Of a stretch of DNA of 34,085 nt, positions 6,695 to 15,960 are shown piece after piece; the stretch's first letter is position 1, and each line of letters starts with the position of its first letter. Source of the DNA: a bacterium (GTDB taxonomy: Bacteria > Planctomycetota > Planctomycetia > Planctomycetales > Planctomycetaceae). Where the stretch lies: assembly GCA_016125225.1 (NCBI GenBank), contig WGME01000022.1:1-34085 (forward strand), read 5' to 3'. Position numbers and translations under genes: made by a program. The notes under the pieces were generated by a model. That model made no database searches. It had not been told where the DNA came from and worked only from the letters and a program-made list of their open reading frames with translations.

Positions 6695-9609
6695 CGCTGA
6701 TGCTGAAACTCTTGTTCGGTCAGGTGCGTTGTCATCCCGCCAGATTTCTGTTGACGACATTGGCGATCGTGGCTGCCGCTGGGGTGGTGATCTGGGTGGT
6801 CAGTGGATACGACGCCCTTGTGGCACAATTCGATGATTTTGCGGATGAGTACCTGGGCCGTTATCAGCTTGTGGTTGCACCGGCAGAGCTCTCCAAAAAC
6901 CCCTTCGCAGCACCGCCGGGCCTCTCGTCGAACATGATTCGGGAACTGGGGCAAGACCCGGCAGTGAAACTACTCGACGCAGAGTCGCATCTCAAAGCAA
7001 CGGTTACCAAAGTCGAGCCCCCTGGTAATGCAGAAGTAGCAGGGCCTGGTCCAGCAACGAATTCCCGAGAAGGAAGGACGCGATCCGAAGGTACGGCATC
7101 CCGCAGTGGTCCCGGCGGACCCGGGGGCGGTCCACGGGGAAATGCGCCACGCGGGTTTGATCCCCGGCGGCCGGGAGCCTTTCCACCACCAAGCCCGACC
7201 GTGGTCGCCACGGCGGCAGCAGAGCCCCCTTATCCGCTCTCGGAAGGCCATTGGATTTCTGGCGAGACCGCTTCGAATCAGGCGGCTATCAGCAGCCGCA
7301 CTGCGGAAATGATGCGTGTCCAAGTGGGCGATCATGTAACGGTGGAAGTCAACAAGCGGAAGACCAATTTCGAGATCGTCTGCATCGTCGAACAAGTCCG
7401 CACGCTGGGATCGGGGCGAGGTGGTCCGGCCCCATCCCGCGGCCCGGCTACGTCCGCTTTGTATATCTCGATTCCTGCAGCCGAACAGATTCTACAAGCG
7501 GCTCCCGAAGTCACCATTGCCCAACTCGTGTTGAATGATGGCGAAGATGCCGAGCGATTTCGTGCCAAATGGAGCGAACGGCTTTCAGCTTCCAGTCCAC
7601 CTTTGATACTTATGTCGGCACATGAAGTGGAAGACGACCTGGATAGCAGTCGCGCGGCCTCCGGTGCTCGGAATCAAGCCTATTCGGCAACGGGAATCGC
7701 TCTGCTGGCATCCCTGTTCATCATCTTCACCGCGCTCAGTATGGGGGTGCATGAACGTTCGCGGCAATTCGCCGTGCTACGGGCCGTGGCGTTAACTCCC
7801 CGGCAGATTGGCCTGCTGATTCTATTCGAAAGCCTGCTGTTGGGGGCGATCGGCTGGATCGGTGGCTTGGTGGCCGGGATGGGGTTGTTAACCGTGATGA
7901 GTCTGGCCCGACCAACGATGTTTACGAGTGGCCCTGCCCTTGGTAGCTGGTGCCTGATTCTTTCCGGATGCTGCGCCTTTGGTGGTGCACTGGCCGCCGC
8001 CATATTGCCAGCGTGGCGTGCCATGCACATCAGTCCCCTGGATGCCATGACGACTCAGGTGGTGCCGCTATCGCAACGGGTATCTCGCAGTTTGACATTC
8101 ATCGGCCTGGGATTGATTGCGGTCAATCCGTTGCTGGTCTTCGCCTTTCCCATGAAAGACGATGCCCGCTATCCGGTCTATGTCGCCGTCGGTTGTTCCA
8201 GCATGGCCTTGGGGTTCATTCTGCTGGCACCGTGGGTGATCCAGTCGTTGGAACGTTGGTTAGGACCGGTGATCGCCCGATTGTTACGACTTGATCCGCG
8301 ATTGCTGGCAGCGGAACTGTCATCGAACCTGTGGCGGACTGTCGGAACCTGCATTGCTCTAACGCTGGGCTTGGGCTTGTACGTCTCCACTCAGATCTGG
8401 GGGTATTCCATGTTGCAGCCCTTCGTCCCGGGCGCGTGGGTTCCCGATCTGATGGTCAATTTTACCACGGGGGGATTGCCGGCTAGCGAATTCGCCGCAG
8501 TGGCAGATGTGGTTGGTATTCGTACGGAAACCTGTCTGCCGCTGGCCGTGGAACAACCGAAGTTAGCCCGCGATCTCACGCACAGCGCCGAGCGGGTTTC
8601 AGTCTCACGTCAAGACAGTGTGATCATGATCGGTCTTGATCCTGATCAGGGGATTGGCAATTCCGACGCCTTGCTGACTTTACGGTTTGTTGAAGGAGAT
8701 CGCACATCGGCAGCTCAGTTAATGAAAGAGAGCCGGGGCTGCGTCGTGCCCGACCACTTCGCCCGAGAAGCGGGCCTGAAGTTGGGAGACCGGTTTGAGG
8801 TGCTGCCTCCGGAAACGCCGCAATCGCCCCTGGAATACACCATTGCGGGCATCGTGGAATTGCCGGGGTGGCATTGGATGACCAAGTTTTCAGGAGTCCG
8901 TCGGCGTGATCCGCGTGCAGCGGCCATGGTCTTCGCCAGTTACGACACGGTCATGTCGGACTATGCCCTGCCAAGCACCAACTTCTTCTGGACGCAACTG
9001 GAATCGGGAGCCTCACTCGACAAAATTGGCACCTCGTTGCAAGCCATCGCTGACCGAAATCCAGGTGACAAACAACCGGTCAATTTTCAGGGGACCTGGT
9101 CGTTCGGCGCAATGGACTTTGGCACCAACGTCCGCCTGAGCACCCCGGGAGAAGTGCAGGAGCGCATTGCGGTGCGTGCCAGTGACATGATCTGGGGGAT
9201 GAGTCAGCTCCCTTTAGTGACGCTGGCCATAGCCGGGCTGGGGGTGCTGAATACGATCATGGCGTCGATTCGCGCCAGGCTGTGGAGCATTGGAGTGATG
9301 CGGGCCGTGGGTTTGACCCGTTCGGGTTTGGCCAGGCTGATACTCGCAGAAAGTCTGATGATTGGTCTGGTAGCCTGTGGGTTGAGTTTGGCTTTTGGCG
9401 CAATGGCCGGTTGGTGTGGAGCCGGCATCTCCCAGTATGTGAGCTTCTTTGGGGGATTGAATCCCTCGCTGGTGATCCCCTGGCAACCCCTCAGTTGGGG
9501 CTTCGGTCTGACATTACTGTTGTGTCTGTTGGCAGCCTTATTCCCCGCCATTCGGATCAGCCGTAGCGAACTATTACCGTTACTGCAATCTGGCCGGGCC
9601 TCGATGTAG
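6691..9609 (+). CDS. ABC transporter permease, two FtsX-like domains (YbbP-type architecture)
   Basis: 972 residues. TM1 lies near 10-32, followed by a periplasmic MacB-like core, a first FtsX-type block of three helices (from ATGIALLASLFIIFTALSMG near 330), two central helices, another helix (CIALTLGLGLYVSTQIW), a second periplasmic domain and a final FtsX block (PLVTLAIAGLGVLNTIMAS near 830 to the C-terminus): about ten membrane helices, as in YbbP-like permeases. The cargo is unknown. Odd feature: a Gly/Pro/Arg-rich low-complexity insert at about 120-170 in the first periplasmic domain, lacking at this strength in the downstream paralogue. Starts in an ATGA overlap with its ATPase gene. 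Confidence 0.9.
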   Translation: MTLMLKLLFGQVRCHPARFLLTTLAIVAAAGVVIWVVSGYDALVAQFDDFADEYLGRYQLVVAPAELSKNPFAAPPGLSSNMIRELGQDPAVKLLDAESHLKATVTKVEPPGNAEVAGPGPATNSREGRTRSEGTASRSGPGGPGGGPRGNAPRGFDPRRPGAFPPPSPTVVATAAAEPPYPLSEGHWISGETASNQAAISSRTAEMMRVQVGDHVTVEVNKRKTNFEIVCIVEQVRTLGSGRGGPAPSRGPATSALYISIPAAEQILQAAPEVTIAQLVLNDGEDAERFRAKWSERLSASSPPLILMSAHEVEDDLDSSRAASGARNQAYSATGIALLASLFIIFTALSMGVHERSRQFAVLRAVALTPRQIGLLILFESLLLGAIGWIGGLVAGMGLLTVMSLARPTMFTSGPALGSWCLILSGCCAFGGALAAAILPAWRAMHISPLDAMTTQVVPLSQRVSRSLTFIGLGLIAVNPLLVFAFPMKDDARYPVYVAVGCSSMALGFILLAPWVIQSLERWLGPVIARLLRLDPRLLAAELSSNLWRTVGTCIALTLGLGLYVSTQIWGYSMLQPFVPGAWVPDLMVNFTTGGLPASEFAAVADVVGIRTETCLPLAVEQPKLARDLTHSAERVSVSRQDSVIMIGLDPDQGIGNSDALLTLRFVEGDRTSAAQLMKESRGCVVPDHFAREAGLKLGDRFEVLPPETPQSPLEYTIAGIVELPGWHWMTKFSGVRRRDPRAAAMVFASYDTVMSDYALPSTNFFWTQLESGASLDKIGTSLQAIADRNPGDKQPVNFQGTWSFGAMDFGTNVRLSTPGEVQERIAVRASDMIWGMSQLPLVTLAIAGLGVLNTIMASIRARLWSIGVMRAVGLTRSGLARLILAESLMIGLVACGLSLAFGAMAGWCGAGISQYVSFFGGLNPSLVIPWQPLSWGFGLTLLLCLLAALFPAIRISRSELLPLLQSGRASM

Positions 9610-9644
9610 TCCAGTCCTCATCCCCTTGACGAAGCGTGTCTTGA

Positions 9645-10424
9645 ATGTCGAGCACACATCCATCGCAGGTGTCCGTCGAAATTCCATTGCAAGTCGAAGC
9701 GGTGGTGAAAACCTACAGGCAGGGTCAATCGGACGTAACGGCATTGAATGGTATCGACTTGACCGTCCGCCGGGGAGAATTTGTCGCCATCATGGGGGCT
9801 TCCGGATCGGGCAAGAGTACGCTGCTGCATGCCCTCGCCGGACTGACCGATGTCGATTCTGGTTGCGTGCGGATCGATGGTCAGGATCTGGCGAAACTGT
9901 CGGATACGCAATTGACCCGGTTTCGAGGCCAGCGAATCGGGTTGGTGTTTCAGGCCTTTAATCTCATCCCCAGCTTGTCGGCGGAAGACAATATCCGGCT
10001 ACCAGCGGCAGCCACGGCTCAGCTTGATCAGAAGGTACACGACCTGCTCGAACGGTTGGGGATGCTGCCACGGAGAACTCATAAACCCGAAGCGTTATCG
10101 GGCGGCGAGCAACAGCGGATTGCCATCGCCCGTGCTCTCATTTGTGATCCCGCGATCCTTCTGGCCGATGAACCGACCGGAAGCCTCGACTCCGTCTCCG
10201 GCCAGGAAATCTGTCAATTGCTGAGAACCCTGTGCGATGATCAGCAGCGCACGTTGGTGATGGTGACGCACGAACCCCATGTCGCCATGTGGGCCGATCG
10301 CGTGGTGGTCCTCAAAGACGGCAAGCAGCTCGCGGCATTTACGAACTCGCAGTTGCATGATCCGCAGGAAGTGGCGACCAATTATCAGCAGGCGCTGCGC
10401 CCCGCAGCGGAGTATGTGTTATGA
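9645..10424 (+). CDS. ABC transporter ATPase, LolD/MacB/YbbA type (second copy)
   Basis: 259 residues, closely similar along its length to the ATPase encoded at 5.9-6.7 kb: Walker [10 protein letters not shown] near 47-55, Q-loop [16 protein letters not shown], signature [15 protein letters not shown], Walker [14 protein letters not shown] and switch [17 protein letters not shown], a phrase shared nearly word for word with the first copy. It lacks most of the N-terminal extension of that copy. It begins 35 bases after the first permease ends, with no visible terminator between, so all four genes are probably one transcript. The stop overlaps the next start in ATGA. Confidence 0.95.
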   Translation: MSSTHPSQVSVEIPLQVEAVVKTYRQGQSDVTALNGIDLTVRRGEFVAIMGASGSGKSTLLHALAGLTDVDSGCVRIDGQDLAKLSDTQLTRFRGQRIGLVFQAFNLIPSLSAEDNIRLPAAATAQLDQKVHDLLERLGMLPRRTHKPEALSGGEQQRIAIARALICDPAILLADEPTGSLDSVSGQEICQLLRTLCDDQQRTLVMVTHEPHVAMWADRVVVLKDGKQLAAFTNSQLHDPQEVATNYQQALRPAAEYVL

Positions 10425-13222
10425 AGAAGGTACTGCATTTGGCGGGAGCCTTCCTGCGCGAACATCCGGTCCGGGTGCTGCTGACGTCTCTGGCCACGAT
10501 GGCCGCAACCTGTATGGTGATCTGGGTCGCCAGCGGCTATGACGCTTTGAAGCGGACCTTTGATGACTATGCTGAGCTGGCTTTGGGTCGTTATACGCTG
10601 GCGATTGCTCCCATCAGCACCACGAATGAAGATGGTGTTTCCGTGGATGTGGTCATCGATCTGCTGGCTGACCCAGCGGTTGCTATCGCCGATCCGATGT
10701 GGGCGCGTCGTGTCACCGTTTTCTCCCCCGCATCAGCCGAAGCCCAGAAGGACCAGCGTGGGCCGGGATCTGGCTTCCGCGCCGGTCCCGGAATTGGTCC
10801 AGATGCACATCGTCCTCAATTGATGTTGCTGGGAACCACAGCCCCGGAACCGCCGTTTGAACTAGCAAGTGGGCGCTGGTTACAAGCGTCGAATCCACCA
10901 CAATGGGAAGCGGTTGTCCGGGTCGATATCGCAGACAATCTGGGTGTCACACTAGACGACGAACTGCTGGTTGGCGAGGGAGAGCATCAACAACGGTTAC
11001 GCATTGTCGGTCTCGTCCAGGCGCCGACGTTAACCGGGGCGGGCAGTTATGCCGTGATGCAGATTTTGACTCCGAGTTCCGGTGAGATTTTTGTCCCGGC
11101 ACAACTGTCCGACCAGTTGCTGGAAGCCGTTGCTCCAATCAGCCTCGTCGGTGTTTCCCTCAAACCCGAGGCCGATTTGACGAGGTTCCGATTTGGCTGG
11201 GGCCCCCGCCTCAGTCGCTACGACACTCCCGTGCAGTTCCAGGAAGCGTTCGAAATTGAGGAAGCGCTCGATCAGAGTGCTTCCTCTGAGAACGTGCAGA
11301 TGCAGGCGTATGCCGCCACCGGGATTGCAATGCTCGTGGGAATGCTGGTGATTTTCTGCACGCTGAGCATGGGTGTGACCGAGCGGATTCGACAGTTCGC
11401 CGTGCTCCGGGCCATTGCGCTGACACGCGGGCAAGTCGCCTGGCTGATTGGTTTGGAAGGCCTGCTTCTGGCAACGATTGGTTTGATCGGCGGCATCGTT
11501 CTCAGCCTGTGCCTGTTGTTCATCACTGCTCGCCTATCCTCACGGATGCTCGATCATGGCGTCTCGCTGGGAGCCTACAGTCTCGGACTGGCAGCCATCT
11601 CGGTGTATGGGGGCGCCATCCTGGCGTCTCTGCTACCGGCCTATCGGGCCACGCGTGTGCGTCCTATCGATGCCATGACGTTGCGAACAGCGAACCTCAG
11701 CGTGCAAGCTGTGCCTCGGTGGCTGGTAGGAATTGGGATCTGCCTCCTGATGGTCAATCCGTGGTTGACGTTTGTAACGCCACCCAGCTTCGATGTTGGC
11801 GTGCTGATCGCGATGGCCGTCAGTTTTCTTGCAATGACGATCGGATTTGTCCTCGTCTCTCCGGCCATTGTGGCCTGTGTCAATCGCTGGATCAGCCCGT
11901 TGACAGCCCGTCTCTTCGGTATCGATCCGAAGCTGCTGGCCAGCCAGATCACCAGCAACCTCTGGCGCACTGTCGGAGCCGCGATTTCCTTGGCCATCGG
12001 ACTCGGCTTGTATGTGAGCATTCAGGTGTGGGGGTTCACGATGCTCGAAGCCTTCATTCCCGGTCCTTGGGCTCCCGATGCCCTGCTCGCTTTTCAGCCC
12101 ACTCCGCTACCTTATGAACAAGCCTTAGCCGTGGCACAGTTTGAGGGCGTTGATGCTCAGCGCTGTTTGCCAATTGTCGTTGAACAGCCGCGTTTGCTTG
12201 AAGACTTGACGCATAGTGCTGACCGAGCTTCCGTGACTCGGCAGGATAACGTGGTCATTGTCGGTCTGGATGCGGATCCCGCGTTTCAAGGCGAGTATCC
12301 CCTTTTTGAATTGGAGTGGGTCCTCGGTTCCCCAGCAACTGCCGTCCCGTTGATTCAATCTGGCCGGGGTTGCGTGGTTCCCGATCACTTTCTCAAAGAA
12401 AGCGGCTTGAAGCTGGGTGAGACCTTCTCGCTGGTTCCGCCCGAAGATCCCGATCATCCGGTCGAATATGTCATCACCGGGGCGGTGCGATTACCAGGCT
12501 GGCACTGGCAAACCAAAATGACGGGCTTTCGTTCGCGAACGCACCGTGCCGCCGCACTGGTCTTCGCTGACTTCTCCACAGTCGCCAGTGATTTCGGCAT
12601 GGCTGGGGCGAACTATGTCTGGTTCGAGTACGCCACTCCACAGGTCGATGTGGACGAGATCACTGCACAAGCCGAGACATGGTACGGTCAGATTCTCGGT
12701 CAAACCGTCTCCGCGGAAGTCGCCAGAAATGGTGGCCCCGGCGTCAAGGTGATGCCCGTCGCAAACATTCGCGAAATGACCCGCGGTGCCGCCCGCCGCT
12801 GGATCTGGGTTGTCAGTCAAATTCCCTTAGTCGCATTACTGATTTCCAGCCTGGGCGTGCTGAATGTCATCTTGGCATCTGTTCGGACGCGGTACTGGGA
12901 ATTTGGTGTGCTTCGATCCATCGGTTTCACTTCCGGCAACCTGGTGAGAACGGTGCTGGCAGAGGGATTACTGATCGGCGTGGTCGCCTGTGTGATCAGC
13001 CTGGGATTCGGCATCATGGCAGGCTGGTGCGGAGCGGGAATCGCCCAGTACACCAGCTTCTTCGGAGGTCTGCATCCCTCTCTAGTGATCCCCTGGGTTC
13101 CCATTTCAGCCAGTGTGGTGGGTGTCTTGCTCTTGGCCACGCTCACCGCCGTCTGGCCAGCCATCACCGTGGGAAAAACGCGGCCCTTGCAGTTGCTACA
13201 ACAAGGACACGGCAGCTTCTGA
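10421..13222 (+). CDS. ABC transporter permease, two FtsX-like domains (second copy)
   Basis: 933 residues, paralogous to the permease encoded at 6.7-9.6 kb and collinear with it: TM1 (VLLTSLATMAATCMVIWVASG), first periplasmic domain, FtsX block (ATGIAMLVGMLVIFCTLSMG), central helices, second periplasmic domain carrying the shared phrase SGRGCVVPDHFLKESGLKLG, and a terminal FtsX block with WCGAGIAQYTSFFGGLHPS, also shared. The Gly/Pro-rich insert of the first copy is reduced to a short GPGSGFRAGPGIGP stretch. The pair likely arose by tandem duplication; whether the two complexes are separate or mix subunits cannot be told. Cargo unknown. Confidence 0.9.
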   Translation: MKKVLHLAGAFLREHPVRVLLTSLATMAATCMVIWVASGYDALKRTFDDYAELALGRYTLAIAPISTTNEDGVSVDVVIDLLADPAVAIADPMWARRVTVFSPASAEAQKDQRGPGSGFRAGPGIGPDAHRPQLMLLGTTAPEPPFELASGRWLQASNPPQWEAVVRVDIADNLGVTLDDELLVGEGEHQQRLRIVGLVQAPTLTGAGSYAVMQILTPSSGEIFVPAQLSDQLLEAVAPISLVGVSLKPEADLTRFRFGWGPRLSRYDTPVQFQEAFEIEEALDQSASSENVQMQAYAATGIAMLVGMLVIFCTLSMGVTERIRQFAVLRAIALTRGQVAWLIGLEGLLLATIGLIGGIVLSLCLLFITARLSSRMLDHGVSLGAYSLGLAAISVYGGAILASLLPAYRATRVRPIDAMTLRTANLSVQAVPRWLVGIGICLLMVNPWLTFVTPPSFDVGVLIAMAVSFLAMTIGFVLVSPAIVACVNRWISPLTARLFGIDPKLLASQITSNLWRTVGAAISLAIGLGLYVSIQVWGFTMLEAFIPGPWAPDALLAFQPTPLPYEQALAVAQFEGVDAQRCLPIVVEQPRLLEDLTHSADRASVTRQDNVVIVGLDADPAFQGEYPLFELEWVLGSPATAVPLIQSGRGCVVPDHFLKESGLKLGETFSLVPPEDPDHPVEYVITGAVRLPGWHWQTKMTGFRSRTHRAAALVFADFSTVASDFGMAGANYVWFEYATPQVDVDEITAQAETWYGQILGQTVSAEVARNGGPGVKVMPVANIREMTRGAARRWIWVVSQIPLVALLISSLGVLNVILASVRTRYWEFGVLRSIGFTSGNLVRTVLAEGLLIGVVACVISLGFGIMAGWCGAGIAQYTSFFGGLHPSLVIPWVPISASVVGVLLLATLTAVWPAITVGKTRPLQLLQQGHGSF

Positions 13223-13251
13223 CAGCAGTCCTTCTTTCCGATGGGAGACTT

Positions 13252-13279
13252 ATCGCGAAGAACTATCGCGATGTCTTTT
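13252..13279 (+). terminator. Possible weak terminator after ABC operon
   Basis: A 7-bp perfect stem (ATCGCGA, 7-base loop, TCGCGAT) at 13252-13272 is followed by GTCTTTT. It lies 30 bases after the second permease and overlaps the 3' end of the convergent esterase gene. The stem is short and the T-run impure, so efficiency is doubtful. Confidence 0.4.
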
Positions 13280-14912
13280 CAGATGGGATAGCGGACTGAG
13301 AGTTTTTTAGCAATGCGACAAGACCCGTGGGAAAACTATATCGCCAGTAAACATACCCGTGCCCGCCGGTGAATTCTCCATAATCCACTTCATAGCCTTT
13401 GGCACGAAGGACATCACGCAGATGACGCGTGGTGGGCAGAATCTCGTGCTTGATCTCGAACTGCCCGGCTTCGAGATAGAACCGAACGGGACGCCGTGGT
13501 GTGGTGGCGAACTGTCGCGTCAGCCATTCGGGTTCAGACTCCGAAGGGTCAGCCGACTGCGGCGACCACCAGAACGAACCCGATTGGCTGTAGACGTTGC
13601 CAAATATTTCCGGGTGCGTCCAGCCGGCATACGCTGCTGCCAGTCCTCCATAACTCGCTCCCACAACCACCGTGTGCTTCGGTGGTACCGAGAGTCTCTG
13701 TTGCTGAACCCAGGGCATCAGTTCTTCCGCCAGAAAACGGGAAAACTCGGGATGACATGGCAATTCGGTCGAACGGGATTCGCTGCTGGGGTTCGTGATA
13801 AACACTGCCGCCGTGGAGGGAATAATCCCCGCCGCAATCAAGTTATCGAGTACGATGGGTACTCCCATGTCGTCCTTGTAACGGTCACCATCGAAGATCA
13901 CGAGTAACCGATTGTCGTCGGACTCGGGACAATATCCGTGTGGCCGATACACAAAGACGTCCCGTGTGTTCCGCAAGATGGCACTCGTCACGGAGTGCCG
14001 CTCACAGGTTCCGGAAGGGACGTGCGGACGAGGCTCCAGCCAAGGCTGGGGAGCGGCCAGCGGCAATTCCAGCAGCGATTCCCCGGCAAATCGATCGGGT
14101 AAATCATGAGCTGGAAAACTGACCGGATTGAATGGATCGCGCTGTGCGGTGGCCAGGATCGCCCGCCGACGGATCATCGGCGAAGCATCCAGCTCCGGCA
14201 CATCTGGAGCATACTTGTAACTCACGCGAGCGGTCTCAGGGACTCGATAACTCCCAAACCAGACATCGGTACCTGCGAGATGGTTCAAGTCGTCATGATC
14301 ATTCGATGGCGCGCCAAACAATTTCACATTGTGCTTTGCTCCCCGCCAGACGAATGTGACCAGGGCCAGACCCTCGGCCACAGGTGGCAATACCCCATCA
14401 CGCTCGATGAGTGGACCGCGATTCTGCCGGACCTCGTTCCAGAACATTTCGGTATCGCCTCCCGTCGCGACGGTTTGTTGTAACTGTCGCAATCGTAGAC
14501 TTTCCAGAATCACTGCTGGGGCATATTGTTCGGCTCGTGAAACTATGCTGTCGACACTGAGCGTGAATGCTCCGCCGCTGATGGAACGAAGTTCCAGGGC
14601 ATACGGGCCGTGTTCACCAATAACAAATTGGAACTCATGCGTTGCTTGGTCGGTGGTGACCAAGGCTCGCTCTGCCTGCCCGGAGGATGTCATCAGAGTC
14701 AGACGCAAGTGGCGTCCTTCCAGGCGGCCACGCACGTAATCCCCACGAGCAAGATCCAGGGGAAATCGTCGCGAGTCAGCAGTCGGCAATTCACCAGAGA
14801 CTTTCGTAACTGACTGCAGTTTCGTGATTGGGATGTCGGTTTCCTGCGAGAGTCCTTCGTAGACGACTGCACACCATACTACTAGGCAGAAATAGCCCCA
14901 CCGTAGGTTCAT
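13263..14912 (-). CDS. Secreted enterochelin-esterase-like (Fes-type) alpha/beta hydrolase
   Basis: 549 residues with a signal peptide (about 1-22, hydrophobic YFCLVVWCAVVY). Residues about 30-150 form a beta-rich N-terminal domain; about 180-270 resembles the N-terminal domain of ferric enterobactin esterase (VTFVWRGAKHNVKLFG, then DVWFGSYRVPETARVSYKY); the rest is an esterase-D-type alpha/beta hydrolase. The nucleophile elbow is G-A-S-Y-G-G, an acid is likely in the stretch after it, and the catalytic His is probably in FTGGHGYVYWRYS. Fes-type enzymes hydrolyse the ester backbone of ferric catecholate siderophores to release iron; here export implies action outside the cytoplasm. It lies 42 bases downstream of the second esterase gene, same strand, so probably cotranscribed. 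Substrate remains inferred. Confidence 0.8.
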   Translation of the reverse strand: MNLRWGYFCLVVWCAVVYEGLSQETDIPITKLQSVTKVSGELPTADSRRFPLDLARGDYVRGRLEGRHLRLTLMTSSGQAERALVTTDQATHEFQFVIGEHGPYALELRSISGGAFTLSVDSIVSRAEQYAPAVILESLRLRQLQQTVATGGDTEMFWNEVRQNRGPLIERDGVLPPVAEGLALVTFVWRGAKHNVKLFGAPSNDHDDLNHLAGTDVWFGSYRVPETARVSYKYAPDVPELDASPMIRRRAILATAQRDPFNPVSFPAHDLPDRFAGESLLELPLAAPQPWLEPRPHVPSGTCERHSVTSAILRNTRDVFVYRPHGYCPESDDNRLLVIFDGDRYKDDMGVPIVLDNLIAAGIIPSTAAVFITNPSSESRSTELPCHPEFSRFLAEELMPWVQQQRLSVPPKHTVVVGASYGGLAAAYAGWTHPEIFGNVYSQSGSFWWSPQSADPSESEPEWLTRQFATTPRRPVRFYLEAGQFEIKHEILPTTRHLRDVLRAKGYEVDYGEFTGGHGYVYWRYSFPTGLVALLKNSQSAIPSEKTSR

Positions 14913-14954
14913 GGACCGATCCCATAGTAAAGAGAGCCAGACTTCATAGGCTGG

Positions 14955-15869
14955 CTACGGATGCGGTTGATTTAAGGCGAACCGTACACCACGACCGGCT
15001 GCCGGTAAGAGGACGGAGCCATGGTGTTCTTCAGGAAAAAGACGGAATTCTGCTTCCAGGCCGGGAATGTTCGACTCCGAAAGTCGCGCGGCCATCTCCC
15101 GCGAAGAATCAATCATGCGCCACTCAATCAACCGAGTTGCCCGTTCCTTCGGCTCGTTGGGTCGCGGCGTCTGCTCATCTCCACCGGCGGCAAAAAACAC
15201 ACGAGCGCTCACAGTATGGTTTGCATGGGCCTTCAGAAATTGTTGTTCCTCAGCCAGTAGGGAACGATCATTCCACCAGATCGACGGACTGACAGCGACA
15301 TAATTCTGAAAGGTCTCTGGACGAGTGAAGAGCACATGCAGCGCAAATAACCCGCCGAAAGAATGACCAAACAGCGTTTGTCGACTCCGATCGATCTTCG
15401 CGCGACTCTGAATCACCGGTTTGAGTTCCTGCTCGATCCACTGCAAGAACTCGTCTTGACCGCCTGTTTTGCCAATGGTCATCCAGCCAGCATGAGTCGT
15501 AATCCATTCAGGATGAGTGGCAGGGGTCAGATCGTACGAACGCAGTTCTCGATTCTCGCGTTCATCGTCATGGGGATAACCAATTCCTACAACCACGGCT
15601 CCAAGCCCTCCCGGACCTTGCCGCTGCGCTGCAGCCAGCAACACGGGAAAGTTGCTATTGCCATCCGTGAGGTAAATGACCGGCCATCCCATGGCTGGTG
15701 GCTGACTCTGGGGTGTTGCCAGAAAGATGCGGTACTTGCGACCCGATGCGGCTGACAGATCAAATTGCTCGGACAGTGGCAGAGTGACAGGTGTGGAAGG
15801 CGATTGTGTCACAGCCGGGGTCACCTGACCTATCCAGAGACAACAAGCAAGTACGGGCAGTCGAGTCAT
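14955..15869 (-). CDS. Secreted esterase, IroE/BesA-like alpha/beta hydrolase
   Basis: 304 residues with a signal peptide (about 1-21). The fold is that of the putative esterase family that includes IroE and BesA: PVIYLTDGNSNFP, VVVGIGYP, an R-x-x-D-L-T-P motif, GGQDEFLQWIEQELKPVI, the nucleophile elbow G-H-S-F-G-G and VAVSPSIWWNDRSLL, with the catalytic His likely in PEEHHGSVL near the C-terminus. Family members trim catecholate siderophores such as enterobactin in the periplasm. It is the upstream gene of a probable two-gene unit with the Fes-like enzyme and is preceded by a terminator for the pilin-like gene. No convincing Fur box was seen upstream. Confidence 0.85.
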   Translation of the reverse strand: MTRLPVLACCLWIGQVTPAVTQSPSTPVTLPLSEQFDLSAASGRKYRIFLATPQSQPPAMGWPVIYLTDGNSNFPVLLAAAQRQGPGGLGAVVVGIGYPHDDERENRELRSYDLTPATHPEWITTHAGWMTIGKTGGQDEFLQWIEQELKPVIQSRAKIDRSRQTLFGHSFGGLFALHVLFTRPETFQNYVAVSPSIWWNDRSLLAEEQQFLKAHANHTVSARVFFAAGGDEQTPRPNEPKERATRLIEWRMIDSSREMAARLSESNIPGLEAEFRLFPEEHHGSVLLPAAGRGVRFALNQPHP

Positions 15870-15904
15870 CGAAAAGTGATTCCATATGATGATTCAGGGA
15901 ATAC

Positions 15905-15943
15905 AAAAAAGACGCGTGTCAGTCAGCGCTGAGCACGCGTCTT
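15905..15943 (-). terminator. Intrinsic terminator of the DUF1559 gene
   Basis: On the minus strand a perfect 10-bp stem (AAGACGCGTG paired with CACGCGTCTT, 15-base loop) runs straight into a T6 tract at 15905-15910. It lies 18 bases after the stop codon of the DUF1559 gene. This separates that gene from the esterase pair. Confidence 0.85.
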
Positions 15944-15960
15944 CCGGTTCACTCTCGACA

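Noticed and set aside
15870-15904. Possible Fur box before the IroE-like gene
   Set aside because: The AT-rich stretch around TGAATCATCATATGG matches the 19-bp Fur consensus only loosely and is not a good palindrome.
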